64,000 bases of DNA from Flavobacteriales bacterium (GTDB lineage: Bacteria > Bacteroidota > Bacteroidia > Flavobacteriales_E > Vicingaceae): contig JAPHUD010000021.1 of assembly GCA_026196775.1 (NCBI GenBank), forward strand, positions 1 to 64,000. The letters are read 5' to 3'. The translations under genes and the position numbers were made by a program. Under the pieces are notes generated by a model. The model did not search any database and had not been told where the DNA came from. It worked only from the letters and a program-made list of their open reading frames with translations. Of this stretch, positions 10,801 to 17,539 are shown in pieces (positions within the stretch are counted from its first letter, which is position 1; each line of letters opens with the position of its first letter).

Positions 10801-10834
10801 CGAAGTAGTCACTAAAAAGATTATTGTTCAATAA
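4817..10834 (+). CDS. Large T9SS-exported protein with two beta-helix/FN3 repeats and MAM-like domains
   Basis: A 2005-residue secreted protein. Signal peptide at residues 1-22. From about 268 to 720 and again from about 825 to 1275 are two similar right-handed beta-helix regions, each opening with a YTIG..GNY strand and carrying many N-N-T/I-rich turns (typical of NosD/pectate-lyase-like folds). Each is followed by an FN3 domain starting CPQPSNL. A third CPQP-type FN3 begins near 1549. Jelly-roll (MAM/concanavalin-like) regions start near 1376 and 1645, with IAIDDI and FAFDDI signatures. A PKD-like DTIICGTDSLLLDAG segment precedes a type A T9SS sorting tail from about 1927 (VYPNPNKGQF). It is probably a surface adhesin or polymer-binding protein; no catalytic residues can be identified. 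Transcribed alone, with a terminator downstream. Confidence 0.85.
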   Translation: MKKIYSLLLVSFLFAFNHLSAGNYHDSIPEQCSNTTGGALILSHTNAQSGATSNGTLKVDFFGDLDLSTEYVDVLSENGTLLATLSTATQCGLGQQIISLDKDSINAWALDGNISFTYQSSTAVNSGICTGVSGPAAFCVVPVVSYTYQQGVDNIGVLSLDAPSPGTCSGTTPITITVGNFGTNQVDTFSVAWEINGVTQTPQTYYTLLDTNGGTNPTTTQITLNPSYNFTALTTFKFWTYSPNNVLDTINQNDTLQTALSPALAGVYTIGSGGNYINFTAAVNDLVALGVCAPVTFNVLTGSGPFNEQIEIPQVVGASSTNTITFNGNGETITYSTTGTTDNYIIRLNGADYIAIDSLNLVAQSSINNFVIQLTNDADFNTINNCNIDLSSTLSSTSSSNAGIVVSGSLTSATTAGASGTNNTFTNNTITGGYYGLTINGASSTSESLNNTISGNTIQDFYYYGTYLRSISNSFISNNDIHRMNRSSVSSFYGLYFVTSGGRNLVEANQIHDAYTGIITASTSTSYPIYHTGIDVAVGDENRVVNNLIYNINNNGTVYGIYNFSSDGVYYYHNTISLDEPNSTAGTTRGFYQTSTASNIEFKNNIISVTRGGTGTKHCIYFATTASTITSNNNVFYINAPAGTNNLGYYGGDQGTLLAWQTASSGDANSVDDDPMFANPTSGQFAPTNAAIDGIADASVNVTTDIYGVTRAVTPDPGAIEFIPPSCPQPSNLAVTNVTGTTVDLSWTENGTATVWDIEWDTAGFTPTGIPTITGTTNNPHPLTGLTPLTDYEFYVRAYCSASDTSLWSGPYMFSTLCATQLSGAYTIGTAGNYLTFTDAINDMITCGISGPVVFNVLTGSGPFNEQITIPPIIGASGVNTITFNGNGEVITSTTSTSARSIILLDGADHVTFDSLIVQTQSSTNNFAIQLTNNADSNTINNCVVDLNSALTSTSSTNAGIVVSGSLTSATTAGASGAYNTITNNHIIGGYYGVTINGASSTSESMNNVVDSNRIEDFYFYGTYLRSISNSSISFNDISRPNRTSVSTFYGLYFITSGEGNIIEGNRLHDPFRGLGGVSTSASYPIYYSSVDANVGNENRVVNNLIYNINSNGTIYALYNIGSDGVHYYHNTISLDDQNATGGITRGFYQTTTASNIEFVNNIVTVTRAGSGVKYCLYFNTTTSTIVSNNNVLYTPTTINNTGYFGGNQNTLADWQTATSGDASSVDADPLYVNPTANDFAPSSPLVDGIADASVNVTTDIFGVTRAVTPDPGAIEFTPPSCPQPSNLTAINVLSNSADLSWLETGSATTWQIDWDTAGVVQGFGNLVVTTNNPHTLTGLSPQSEYRYYVRSICAVGDTSLWGGPYTLTTLCAPSTAPWLDDVETHLPTTNSTIENCWSSSPSGTTSAYRWDMRSGPTTSTNTGPSAAYSGQYYFYTEASSGSAGDVAELYTPLIDVSALTTPELQFYYHMYGVDINKLYIDAFDGNNWITLDSIVGQQHATTNDPWLKHNVIINGFPDTLQVRFRGIRGASFDGDIAIDDIEIREAPTCPQPIALNVSNVTMNSAAFGWTEVGSATNWQVEWGISGFTLGGGVRLMTTTNPHTQLGLQLATTYDFYVRSVCTPGDSSLWTGPYTFTTPCMIVTSYPYFEDFENGKGCWIEDNTTNGSWGFGTPAMTVINSAASGINAFATGNLNGTYNANENSWVLSPIFDFTNANNPKIEMEIWWNSEFSWDGVVLQSSINNGASWQNVGAFGDTVNWYTDNSINGTPGGQQEGWSGRNSSSNGSGTWVTASHMLDGLNNQSNVQLRVAFGSDGSVQDEGFAFDDIHIFDVVCPNPTNLGNDTIICGTDSLLLDAGAGYATYLWSDSLMSTSQTIIVDSATYGIGVHTFYVSVTDSVSNCLSKDTIVVEITTCVGIEDLSSTIDLNVYPNPNKGQFTLNLTTQNTTDLQIRITNIQGQEVFVKNNFDNINVINEEINIGNVKGVYFLNIITNNEVVTKKIIVQ
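5612..7272 (+). repeat. Internal duplication, copy 1 (beta-helix plus FN3 coding unit)
   Basis: Copy 1 of a roughly 1.65-kb unit inside the large T9SS gene. At protein level the copies share long blocks such as FNVLTGSGPFNEQ and VVSGSLTSATTAGASG, and end in the same VTTDIYGVTRAVTPDPGAIEF-type segment (copy 2 has F for Y) before an FN3 domain. Boundaries are approximate. Confidence 0.75.
7285..8937 (+). repeat. Internal duplication, copy 2 (beta-helix plus FN3 coding unit)
   Basis: Copy 2 of the unit, directly following copy 1. Amino-acid identity is high but many third-codon positions differ, so the duplication is not very recent, or has partly diverged. Boundaries are approximate. Confidence 0.75.
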
Positions 10835-10854
10835 ATAATCAACTAATAAATTTT

Positions 10855-10892
10855 AGAAAAGCTGCAACATTAATTTTGTTGTAGCTTTTCTA
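10855..10892 (+). terminator. Rho-independent terminator after the large T9SS gene
   Basis: Stem arms AGAAAAGCTGCAAC and GTTGTAGCTTTTCT pair with one G-T wobble around an 8-10 base loop and are followed by ATTTTTAT. Confidence 0.8.
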
Positions 10893-10970
10893 TTTTTATA
10901 AAAACTTCCTGTAAACATTTCCTTGTTTGAAAAAGTTGATTATACTAATCGTTTCATAAAATTATAAGAC

Positions 10971-10978
10971 TAATTTTG
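10971..10978 (+). promoter_or_regulatory. Candidate -7 box TAATTTTG for ddl
   Basis: TAATTTTG matches TAnnTTTG about 110 bases upstream of ddl. It lies between the arms of a 9-bp inverted repeat (TCGTTTCAT at 10949-10957 and ATGAAACGA at 10999-11007). Confidence 0.45.
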
Positions 10979-11089
10979 TTTGTACTTTTTTATGTTAAAT
11001 GAAACGACCATGAGTAAAAGTTTCTCACATAGGAGAATGATTATAAAGAGAGTTACATGTGACAGATAAAAAGCAATAAAAATAAACAC

Positions 11090-12064
11090 ATGAAACCAAC
11101 TATTGCAATAATTGAAGGCGGATACAGCCACGAAAAGGTAATCTCACTAAAAAGTGCCGCTACCGTTTTTGAAAATATAGATTTAGAAAAATACATCCCC
11201 ATTAAAGTAAGGATTGATGAAGAGGGTTGGGTAGCTTTTATTAATGAAAATAAAATACTTATAAACAGAGATGATTTTTCAGTTACAGTAAACAACAAAA
11301 AAATTAAATTCGATTTTGCTTTTATAGTTATTCATGGTACTCCCGGTGAAGATGGGAAATTACAAGCCTACTTTGACATGATAGGGCTACCATATTCTAC
11401 TTGTAATCATTTAGCTGCTACGCTTACCTTTAATAAATATGTATGCAACCAATTTCTTAAAAGTTTAGGGATAACCGTTGCAAATGCAATTTTAGTGAGA
11501 AAAAATGAAATAGTTGAACCGGAAAATATTCTTAAAACAGTTGGCTTACCATGTTTTGTAAAACCAGCTGATGGAGGAAGTAGTTTTGGCGTATCAAAGG
11601 TTAAAGAAGGAAATGAGTTATTAGCTGCCATTCAAAAAGCTCAAGAACATGGCACAGAAGTGTTAGTTGAAGCCTTTATGGAAGGCAGAGAGTTTACTAA
11701 TGGAGTTTATCTTTCTGAAAATGGAATTAAAGTGCTACCTATAACTGAAATAATAACTCAAAATGAATTTTTTGATTTTGAAGCAAAGTATTTAGGTGAA
11801 TCACAAGAAATTACTCCGGCAGTTATAAATGCTGAAATGACTACTAAAATAAAACAAATAACACATAAAGTATATCAAATTTTAGGGTTAAAAGGCATGT
11901 GTAGAGTGGATTACATCTTGGTAGGTCAGGAGCCTCATGTAATTGAAGTGAATACTGTTCCCGGTTTATCCGCACAAAGTTTAATTCCACAAATGGCTGC
12001 TTATGAAGGGATTCCTCTAAAAGAGTTGTTTTCTGAAGTGATAACTGTTGCAACTAAAAAGTAA
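11090..12064 (+). CDS. ddl: D-alanine--D-alanine ligase
   Basis: A 324-residue ATP-grasp enzyme that joins two D-alanines for the peptidoglycan stem peptide in the cytoplasm. The N-terminal GGYSHEKVISLKSA is the conserved family start. The central ATP-grasp elements are PCFVKPADGGSSFGVSKV and VEAFMEGREFTNGV, and the C-terminal MCRVDYILV...VIEVNTVPGL carries the Mg-binding Glu and Asn. Length is normal. It lies one large gene away from alr, so the two steps of D-Ala-D-Ala formation are encoded close together. The DUF4286 gene starts five bases after its stop codon, suggesting one transcript. Confidence 0.95.
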   Translation: MKPTIAIIEGGYSHEKVISLKSAATVFENIDLEKYIPIKVRIDEEGWVAFINENKILINRDDFSVTVNNKKIKFDFAFIVIHGTPGEDGKLQAYFDMIGLPYSTCNHLAATLTFNKYVCNQFLKSLGITVANAILVRKNEIVEPENILKTVGLPCFVKPADGGSSFGVSKVKEGNELLAAIQKAQEHGTEVLVEAFMEGREFTNGVYLSENGIKVLPITEIITQNEFFDFEAKYLGESQEITPAVINAEMTTKIKQITHKVYQILGLKGMCRVDYILVGQEPHVIEVNTVPGLSAQSLIPQMAAYEGIPLKELFSEVITVATKK

Positions 12065-12069
12065 AAACT

Positions 12070-12375
12070 ATGATAATTTATAACGTTACTATCAATATTG
12101 AAGATCAAATACATGGCGATTGGTTAAATTGGATGAAAGAAGTTCATATTCCTGATGTAATGGAAACAGGTTGTTTTATCGAGCATAAAATTTGTAAGGT
12201 TTTATCAGTGCAACATGACGAGCAAGGTCATACTTATGCTATTCAATATACTTGCGAAAATGAAACACAATTAAATAAATATCAAGAAGAATTTGCTCCC
12301 AAATTGCAAAAAGAACACTTAAATAGATATGATGGGAAATTTGTTGCTTTCAGAACCATATTAAAAGTTGTTTAA
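12070..12375 (+). CDS. DUF4286 family protein
   Basis: A 101-residue protein starting MIIYNVTINIED, with the family core HGDWLNWMKEVHIPDVM and a C-terminal ...YDGKFVAFRTIL strand. The fold is predicted to be a ferredoxin-like dimeric alpha/beta barrel, similar to small monooxygenase-like or antibiotic-biosynthesis-monooxygenase-like proteins, but no catalytic role is established for the family. It is conserved in Bacteroidota and here directly follows ddl, with only five bases between. No signal peptide, so it is cytoplasmic. Confidence 0.85.
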   Translation: MIIYNVTINIEDQIHGDWLNWMKEVHIPDVMETGCFIEHKICKVLSVQHDEQGHTYAIQYTCENETQLNKYQEEFAPKLQKEHLNRYDGKFVAFRTILKVV

Positions 12376-12409
12376 GCAACTTCATTACCCCATTCTTACA
12401 ATAATTCAC

Positions 12410-12417
12410 TAACTTTG
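12410..12417 (+). promoter_or_regulatory. Candidate -7 box TAACTTTG for the Nfu gene
   Basis: TAACTTTG matches TAnnTTTG and lies 19 bases upstream of the start codon, as expected for a short Bacteroidota leader. Confidence 0.55.
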
Positions 12418-12436
12418 CACAAACAAATTTAAACTT

Positions 12437-13075
12437 ATGGAAACTACAAAAACATTATCCCCTTTTACGGTTTATGCGGAAATGACTCCGAATCCAAATA
12501 CCATGAAATTTGTGTCGAACAGATGGCTAATAACCAACGACAAAAGTTATGAAATTTTAGCGAACCAAAGAGTTGGCGGGCCATCTCCGTTAGCAGAAAA
12601 GTTGTTTAATTTTCCGTTTATTAACGGTGTTTTTATAGCTGCTAATTTTGTTACACTTACCAAAAGTGATATCATTGAATGGCAAGATGTGGTAATGGAA
12701 TTAAGAGATTTTATTACCAATTACTTAAATGATGAAGATGGTATTGTTATTCGTGAAGAATTTTTAAACCCTGCAAAAGAGGAAGTTGTTAGTGACACAT
12801 CGTCAGAGAATACAGTAAAACCATCTGAAAATAAAATCTTTACCGATTTTGAGCAAAAAATTGTTGAAATTTTAGATGAGTATATTAAGCCTGCAGTTGA
12901 AAGCGATGGTGGAGCTATAGAATTAGATTCTTACAACGATGGTGTGGTAAAAGTGGTGTTAAAAGGTTCTTGCAGTGGTTGTCCATCATCAACTATGACA
13001 TTAAAAGCAGGAATAGAGCAAATGCTTAAAAATATGTTACCCGAAGTACAATCGGTAGAAGCAATTAATGGGTAA
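12437..13075 (+). CDS. NifU/Nfu-type Fe-S cluster scaffold protein
   Basis: A 212-residue protein with the two-domain layout of NFU proteins. The Nfu N-terminal domain (about residues 8-95) begins with AEMTPNPNTMKFV. After a Ser/Glu-rich linker at about 110-130 comes the NifU C-terminal domain, with CSGC at residues 179-182 (GSCSGCPSSTMTLKAGIE). In the family the CxxC cysteines of two subunits hold a [4Fe-4S] cluster and pass it to target enzymes. Preceded by its own promoter-like box, so it is probably transcribed apart from ddl. Convergent with the downstream SDR gene. Confidence 0.93.
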   Translation: METTKTLSPFTVYAEMTPNPNTMKFVSNRWLITNDKSYEILANQRVGGPSPLAEKLFNFPFINGVFIAANFVTLTKSDIIEWQDVVMELRDFITNYLNDEDGIVIREEFLNPAKEEVVSDTSSENTVKPSENKIFTDFEQKIVEILDEYIKPAVESDGGAIELDSYNDGVVKVVLKGSCSGCPSSTMTLKAGIEQMLKNMLPEVQSVEAING

Positions 13076-13080
13076 GATAC

Positions 13081-13118
13081 TTAGTTGACAGTTTTTCAGA
13101 AAACTATTAATCAACTAA
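13081..13118. terminator. Hairpin between convergent genes (probable bidirectional terminator)
   Basis: Nested inverted repeats: TTAGTTGA (13081-13088) with TCAACTAA (13111-13118), and inside them AGTTTT with AAAACT. It lies between the stop codons of the convergent Nfu and SDR genes. There is no strong T-run, so a terminator role is only likely. Confidence 0.45.
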
Positions 13119-13148
13119 ACTTATAAGCTCTTAATCTCATAAACTAAC

Positions 13149-13937
13149 TTACAGGCTTTTCGTCCTACCTCCATCTACAGGTAAATTAATTCCATTAATG
13201 TAAGATGCTGCCGGAGAAGCTAAAAATGCTACAGCATTAGCTACTTCTTCTGGTTGAGCTATTCTTTTCATAGGAACTTCGTTAGCCATTTCTTGAAACA
13301 AAACATCGGCAGATTTTCCTGTTTTTTCTGATTTATTTTCTACAATAGATTCCAATCTAACGGTGTTGGTAGCTCCAGGAAGTACATTGTTTACCGTTAT
13401 TCCAAATTGTCCTAATTCGTTAGCTAATGTTTTACTCCAATTGGCAACCGCACCTCTAATGGTGTTAGAAACTCCCAAACCGTTTAGCGGTTGTTTTACT
13501 GATGTAGAAATAATATTAATAATTCTGCCATATCCTGCTTGCTTCATTTTTTCTTTTACTGCTTGCATTAAAATGTGGTTGCAAAGCAAATGGTTAGAAA
13601 AAGCATTTAAAAAAGCATCTTCATTAGCATCTTCAATAGGACCACCAGCAGGGCCACCAGTATTATTTATTAAAATGTTTACGGTTTTATTCGAATGAAG
13701 CATATATTGATTTACATTACTTTTTAATGCTGTAGGATTAGAAAAATCAGCAACAATATAATCATGTTGCTGTTGGTTGTTGGGAAGCTCTTTTAAAACG
13801 GTTTTTAGCTTTTCTTCATTTCTAGCTATAAGTGTAATATTTGCTCCTAACAATGCTAATTCCATAGCAATAGCTTTGCCTATTCCTTGAGTGCTTCCGC
13901 AAACAATTGCATTTTTATTTTTTAAACTTAAATCCAT
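13149..13937 (-). CDS. SDR family oxidoreductase, atypical (no YxxxK)
   Basis: A 262-residue Rossmann-fold protein. The start chosen is ATG at 13937; a TTG two codons earlier is less likely. The dinucleotide-binding GSTQGIG motif is at about residues 14-20 and the INNTGG motif follows near 92. The expected catalytic Tyr-x-x-x-Lys is absent: the position reads GVSNTIRGAV. The conserved Ser (ISTS) and the C-terminal LASPAASYINGINLPVDGG segment are present. This fits the beta-ketoacyl reductase-like SDR subgroup that lacks a perfect catalytic tetrad, so the reaction is uncertain. It is followed 18 bases later by the start region of the next minus-strand gene, the M3 peptidase, lying upstream of it in transcription. 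Confidence 0.85.
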   Translation of the reverse strand: MDLSLKNKNAIVCGSTQGIGKAIAMELALLGANITLIARNEEKLKTVLKELPNNQQQHDYIVADFSNPTALKSNVNQYMLHSNKTVNILINNTGGPAGGPIEDANEDAFLNAFSNHLLCNHILMQAVKEKMKQAGYGRIINIISTSVKQPLNGLGVSNTIRGAVANWSKTLANELGQFGITVNNVLPGATNTVRLESIVENKSEKTGKSADVLFQEMANEVPMKRIAQPEEVANAVAFLASPAASYINGINLPVDGGRTKSL

Positions 13938-13955
13938 AATCAATATTTTGTTTGG

Positions 13956-16001
13956 TTAAACAAGTGCTTTTTTTAATAATCCCGCTCTTCTCAATAATGC
14001 ATCATTATCAGGCTTTCTACCTCTAAATTTTTCGTATAAATCCATCGGATGTTCACTTCCTCCTTTAGATAATATATATTCTTTAAATTTTTCTCCGGCT
14101 TCTGGGTTAAAAATACCTTTTTCTAAGAAATATTCAAAAGCATCGGCATCCAACACTTCTGCCCATTTGTAAGAGTAATATCCTGCTGAATAACCGCCTT
14201 GAAATATATGTGCGAAAGATGCACTAAAACAAATTCCATCTATAGTCGGATAAATTTGTGTTGGTTTTGAAGCTTCTTTTTCAAATTGTTCTACATCTTT
14301 AATGGTATCGGCAGGAGTAGTGTGCCAAGCCATATCTAGTAATCCAAAATTCAATTGTCTTACTATTGCTGTTGCTTCCATAAAATTAGATGATGCTTTA
14401 ATTTTTTCTACCAATTCCATTGGAATAACTTCGCCTGTTTCGTAATGAAAAGCAAAAAGCTCTAAGGCTTCTTGTTCGTAACACCAATTTTCTAACAATT
14501 GAGAAGGTAACTCCACAAAATCTCGGTAAACACTTGTTCCCGAAAGTCCCGGATAAGTAGTGTTAGCCAACATTCCGTGTAAGGCATGTCCGAACTCATG
14601 AAACAAAGTAGTTACTTCATTAAAAGTTAATAAAGAGGGTTTGGTTTTAGTAGGTTTGGTGAAATTGCAAACGTTGATTACTTGAGGACGAATATTCTCG
14701 CCATTTTTAATGCACTGACTGTTAAAAGTGGTCATCCAAGCTCCATTTCTTTTACCTTCTCTAGGGAAATAATCTCCATAAAAGATAGCTACTAATTCAT
14801 TGTTTTTATCGGTTACTTTATAGGTTTTTACATCAGTATGGTATTTGTCAATATCAAACACTTCTGTAAACTGAAGTCCGTAAAGTTTTTCGGAAACAAT
14901 AAAAGCACCTTTTATTACATTTTCTAATTGAAAATAGGGTTTTAGTTGCTCATCGTCTATTTCAAATAATTTTTGTTTTAATTTTTCACTGTAATAAGCT
15001 CCATCCCAACTTTGCAACAATTCCGAACTACCTATTTCTTTAGCAAATTCGCACAATTGTTTATATTCGCTCAATGCAACGGGTTTAGCTTTATCCAATA
15101 AATTATTCAAAAAGTCCATTACATTTTTAGAAGAAGTAGCCATTTGCTCTTCTAAAACAAAATCTGCATGTGTTTTATAACCTAATAAACTAGCTCTTTG
15201 CTCTCTTAACTTAGCTATGGTTAATACGTTATTTCTGTTGTCATGCTCATTGTTATTGAAAGCTTTTGAACCTGATGCTTTTGCTAATTTTTCTCTCAAA
15301 GCACGGTTATCAGCATAAGTCATAAACGGAAAATAGCTTGGCATGGCCAAGGTAAACACCCAACCGTCTTTATTTTTTTGTTCGGCAGTCATTTTTGCAG
15401 CTTCCACCACGCCTTCAGGCAATCCACTTAAGTCTTTTTCATCAGTAATGTGCAGCTCGTAATTGTTGATTTCTGCTAACAGATTTTCGCCAAAGTTTAA
15501 AGATGTTTCTGAAAGCTTTTTATCTATTTCTCTGAGTATTTTTTTGTCTTCTTCGTTAAGATTAGCTCCATTTCTTACAAAACTTTTGTAGGTTTTGTCT
15601 AACAACATATCTTCTTCTGCAGTAAGCTGAAAAGTTGCTTTGTTTTCATGGACTGATTTTATTCTTGCGAAAAGTTGTTCGTTTAATCCAACATCGTTCC
15701 CAAACTCAGCCAACATTGGCGAAACTTCTTTGGCAATTTTTTGTATTTCAGTACTTGTTTCAGCAGAGTTTAGGTTAAAGAAAATATGTGAAACGCTGTC
15801 TAACAGTTGCCCACTGAAATCAAGTGCTGCAATGGTGTTTTCAAAAGTGGGAGCTTCCGAATTATCGGTAATAGTATCTATTTCTTGTTTAGCCTTATCA
15901 ATAGCAGCCTCAAAAGCGGGTTTAAAATGTTCGTTTTTTATCTTTGAAAAAGGTGGAGTATTAAAAGGCGTATTAAATTTTTCTAATAATGGATTTGTCA
16001 T
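13956..16001 (-). CDS. M3 family oligopeptidase (Dcp/OpdA-like)
   Basis: A 681-residue cytoplasmic zinc peptidase. The M3 motif HEFGH is at residues 468-472 (TLFHEFGHALHGML), and the third ligand lies in the downstream ELPSQLLENW segment. The whole alpha-helical N-terminal half and the C-terminal FRGRKPDNDALLRRAGL are typical of peptidyl-dipeptidase Dcp/oligopeptidase A. The start is ATG at 16001 (MTNPLLEKFNTPF); a TTG four codons upstream gives no better fit. No signal peptide. The family degrades short peptides, including cleaved signal peptides. It is followed closely by the SDR gene, so they may share a transcript. Confidence 0.93.
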   Translation of the reverse strand: MTNPLLEKFNTPFNTPPFSKIKNEHFKPAFEAAIDKAKQEIDTITDNSEAPTFENTIAALDFSGQLLDSVSHIFFNLNSAETSTEIQKIAKEVSPMLAEFGNDVGLNEQLFARIKSVHENKATFQLTAEEDMLLDKTYKSFVRNGANLNEEDKKILREIDKKLSETSLNFGENLLAEINNYELHITDEKDLSGLPEGVVEAAKMTAEQKNKDGWVFTLAMPSYFPFMTYADNRALREKLAKASGSKAFNNNEHDNRNNVLTIAKLREQRASLLGYKTHADFVLEEQMATSSKNVMDFLNNLLDKAKPVALSEYKQLCEFAKEIGSSELLQSWDGAYYSEKLKQKLFEIDDEQLKPYFQLENVIKGAFIVSEKLYGLQFTEVFDIDKYHTDVKTYKVTDKNNELVAIFYGDYFPREGKRNGAWMTTFNSQCIKNGENIRPQVINVCNFTKPTKTKPSLLTFNEVTTLFHEFGHALHGMLANTTYPGLSGTSVYRDFVELPSQLLENWCYEQEALELFAFHYETGEVIPMELVEKIKASSNFMEATAIVRQLNFGLLDMAWHTTPADTIKDVEQFEKEASKPTQIYPTIDGICFSASFAHIFQGGYSAGYYSYKWAEVLDADAFEYFLEKGIFNPEAGEKFKEYILSKGGSEHPMDLYEKFRGRKPDNDALLRRAGLLKKALV

Positions 16002-16095
16002 GTTTATTCTCAATTTTTGATTTTGGCAAAGTTAGCGATTAATCGTGAGTTGGGAAGGTAGTTTATAAGTTTGGAGAATTTTTAACATCCAATCT

Positions 16096-16584
16096 CTATT
16101 CAAACTCCACTACTTCTAAATCTTTAATTTCATTATTGTCGAGTGTAAACCGCACGATGGTTTTAACTTTATGAAAGCCTTGTTGTCCTGCTGCTCCGGG
16201 ATTGATGTGGAGAAGTTGAAGCTTTTCATCATACATTACTTTTAGAATGTGAGAATGTCCGCAAATAAAAAGCTTTGGTGGGTTGTTGGTTATTTCTGCT
16301 TTAATTTCTTGGTTGTACCTGTTTGGGTAGCCTCCAATGTGGGTTATCCATACATCAACATCTTCACAATTAAACCGTAAGTTTTTAGGGAAACGAGTTC
16401 TTACAGTTTGTCCGTCAATGTTGCCATAAACCCCTTTTAGCGGTTTCAATTTTTCCAATAGTTCTATTACTTCATAATTGCCAACATCTCCGGCATGCCA
16501 AATTTCATCGCACTCTGCAAATAATTTTTCTAATTTCGGATGAAAATATCCATGCGTATCTGAAATAAGTCCTATGCGTTTCAT
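16096..16584 (-). CDS. YfcE/MJ0936-type metallophosphoesterase
   Basis: A 162-residue calcineurin-like phosphodiesterase. The di-metal site motifs are all visible: SDTHG (residues 8-12), AGDVGN (31-36), YGNIDG (near 54-59), THIGG (near 82) and CGHSH (near 112). In the family these small enzymes hydrolyse phosphodiesters such as cyclic nucleotides or model substrates; the physiological substrate is generally unknown. Single cytoplasmic gene, separated by about 95 bases from the M3 peptidase gene, and divergent from the next gene. Confidence 0.92.
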   Translation of the reverse strand: MKRIGLISDTHGYFHPKLEKLFAECDEIWHAGDVGNYEVIELLEKLKPLKGVYGNIDGQTVRTRFPKNLRFNCEDVDVWITHIGGYPNRYNQEIKAEITNNPPKLFICGHSHILKVMYDEKLQLLHINPGAAGQQGFHKVKTIVRFTLDNNEIKDLEVVEFE

Positions 16585-16694
16585 TTTTTTAAGAAAATAT
16601 TTACAGCAGAGTTAAAGAAATAATTAGTTTTACCAAAAGATAATAAAACAAAATCTTTTTAGTTTGTATTCTCATTAAATTAAAAACTACAACC

Positions 16695-17465
16695 ATGAAA
16701 AATAATTTTTTAAAACTTAATTTATTGATAGTTTGCTTTTTGCTAGTTACTTCTGGCATTTTTGCTCAAGAAAAACAAGATACGTTAAAACCATTAAAAG
16801 GCGATTGGGGTTTTGTGCTAAACTTAACCGGATTGGTAGATAATATTTCTTTAGGCACTCGATCAGACATCAACAATAACAATACTGTATTGGCAAAATA
16901 CCAATTGAAAGACAATAGAGCATTGAGAATTGGCTTAGGGTTATACTCTAAAAGAGAGAATAATTTTGCTGCCGACAGTATTTCATTGTTATCAGGCAAT
17001 AGAGCTTGGAGAGAGGTTGACTCTATTGAAACCCGATTTGATTTTTCGGTTGCGTTGGGTTACGAAATTCAATTTGAAGGCACAAGAAGATTAATGCCAT
17101 ACGTTGGTGGTGAGTTGGTAGTTGGCAGAATTGGCAATACTAAAATTGATGCTACAACAGAAATTACCGACAAACTAGGAACGCAACGAATTAAAAGAAT
17201 TATTCAGCAAGATGGCGGAATGAGTTTTGGCGTAAATGTATTAGCCGGATTTAATTATTTCTTTGCTGAACATATTTCTATTGGAGCAGAATTTAACTTA
17301 GGTTATATGGCATTAGTAAGAGGTGGTGACCAAAGTGAAAGTGTAGTGGACACCCCTGTTAGCGGACAACAAACATCTTCTTTTGTTAATTCTAAAGGAG
17401 GTACTTCCGACAGAGGTTTTGATGTAAATTCTACAGCCGGGTTGTTACTTTCATTTTATTTTTAA
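16695..17465 (+). CDS. Outer-membrane beta-barrel protein (porin-like), unknown role
   Basis: A 256-residue protein with a signal peptide ending at GIFAQ (about residue 25). The mature protein is made of alternating hydrophobic/polar strands such as YVGGELVVGRIG and GFNYFFAEHISIGAEFNLGY, and ends in the aromatic LLLSFYF typical of outer-membrane barrels. Glycine-rich turns and the length fit an 8-10-strand barrel of the OmpW/opacity-like kind. No ligand can be inferred. It is monocistronic and closed by a strong bidirectional terminator shared with the opposing gene. Confidence 0.75.
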   Translation: MKNNFLKLNLLIVCFLLVTSGIFAQEKQDTLKPLKGDWGFVLNLTGLVDNISLGTRSDINNNNTVLAKYQLKDNRALRIGLGLYSKRENNFAADSISLLSGNRAWREVDSIETRFDFSVALGYEIQFEGTRRLMPYVGGELVVGRIGNTKIDATTEITDKLGTQRIKRIIQQDGGMSFGVNVLAGFNYFFAEHISIGAEFNLGYMALVRGGDQSESVVDTPVSGQQTSSFVNSKGGTSDRGFDVNSTAGLLLSFYF

Positions 17466-17482
17466 AGAATAGTTTAGACATA

Positions 17483-17520
17483 AAAAAAGCGGGAACTGAT
17501 TATCAGTTCCCGCTTTTTTT
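17483..17520. terminator. Bidirectional Rho-independent terminator
   Basis: Perfect arms GCGGGAACTGAT and ATCAGTTCCCGC flanked by A7 on the left and T8 on the right, so it can work in both directions. It sits between the convergent barrel-protein and T9SS genes. Confidence 0.92.
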
Positions 17521-17539
17521 GTTTTAAATAGTTAATTGA

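Noticed and set aside
10992-11069. 25-codon open frame before ddl
   Set aside because: Composition and length give no support for a real peptide; it is more likely leader sequence.
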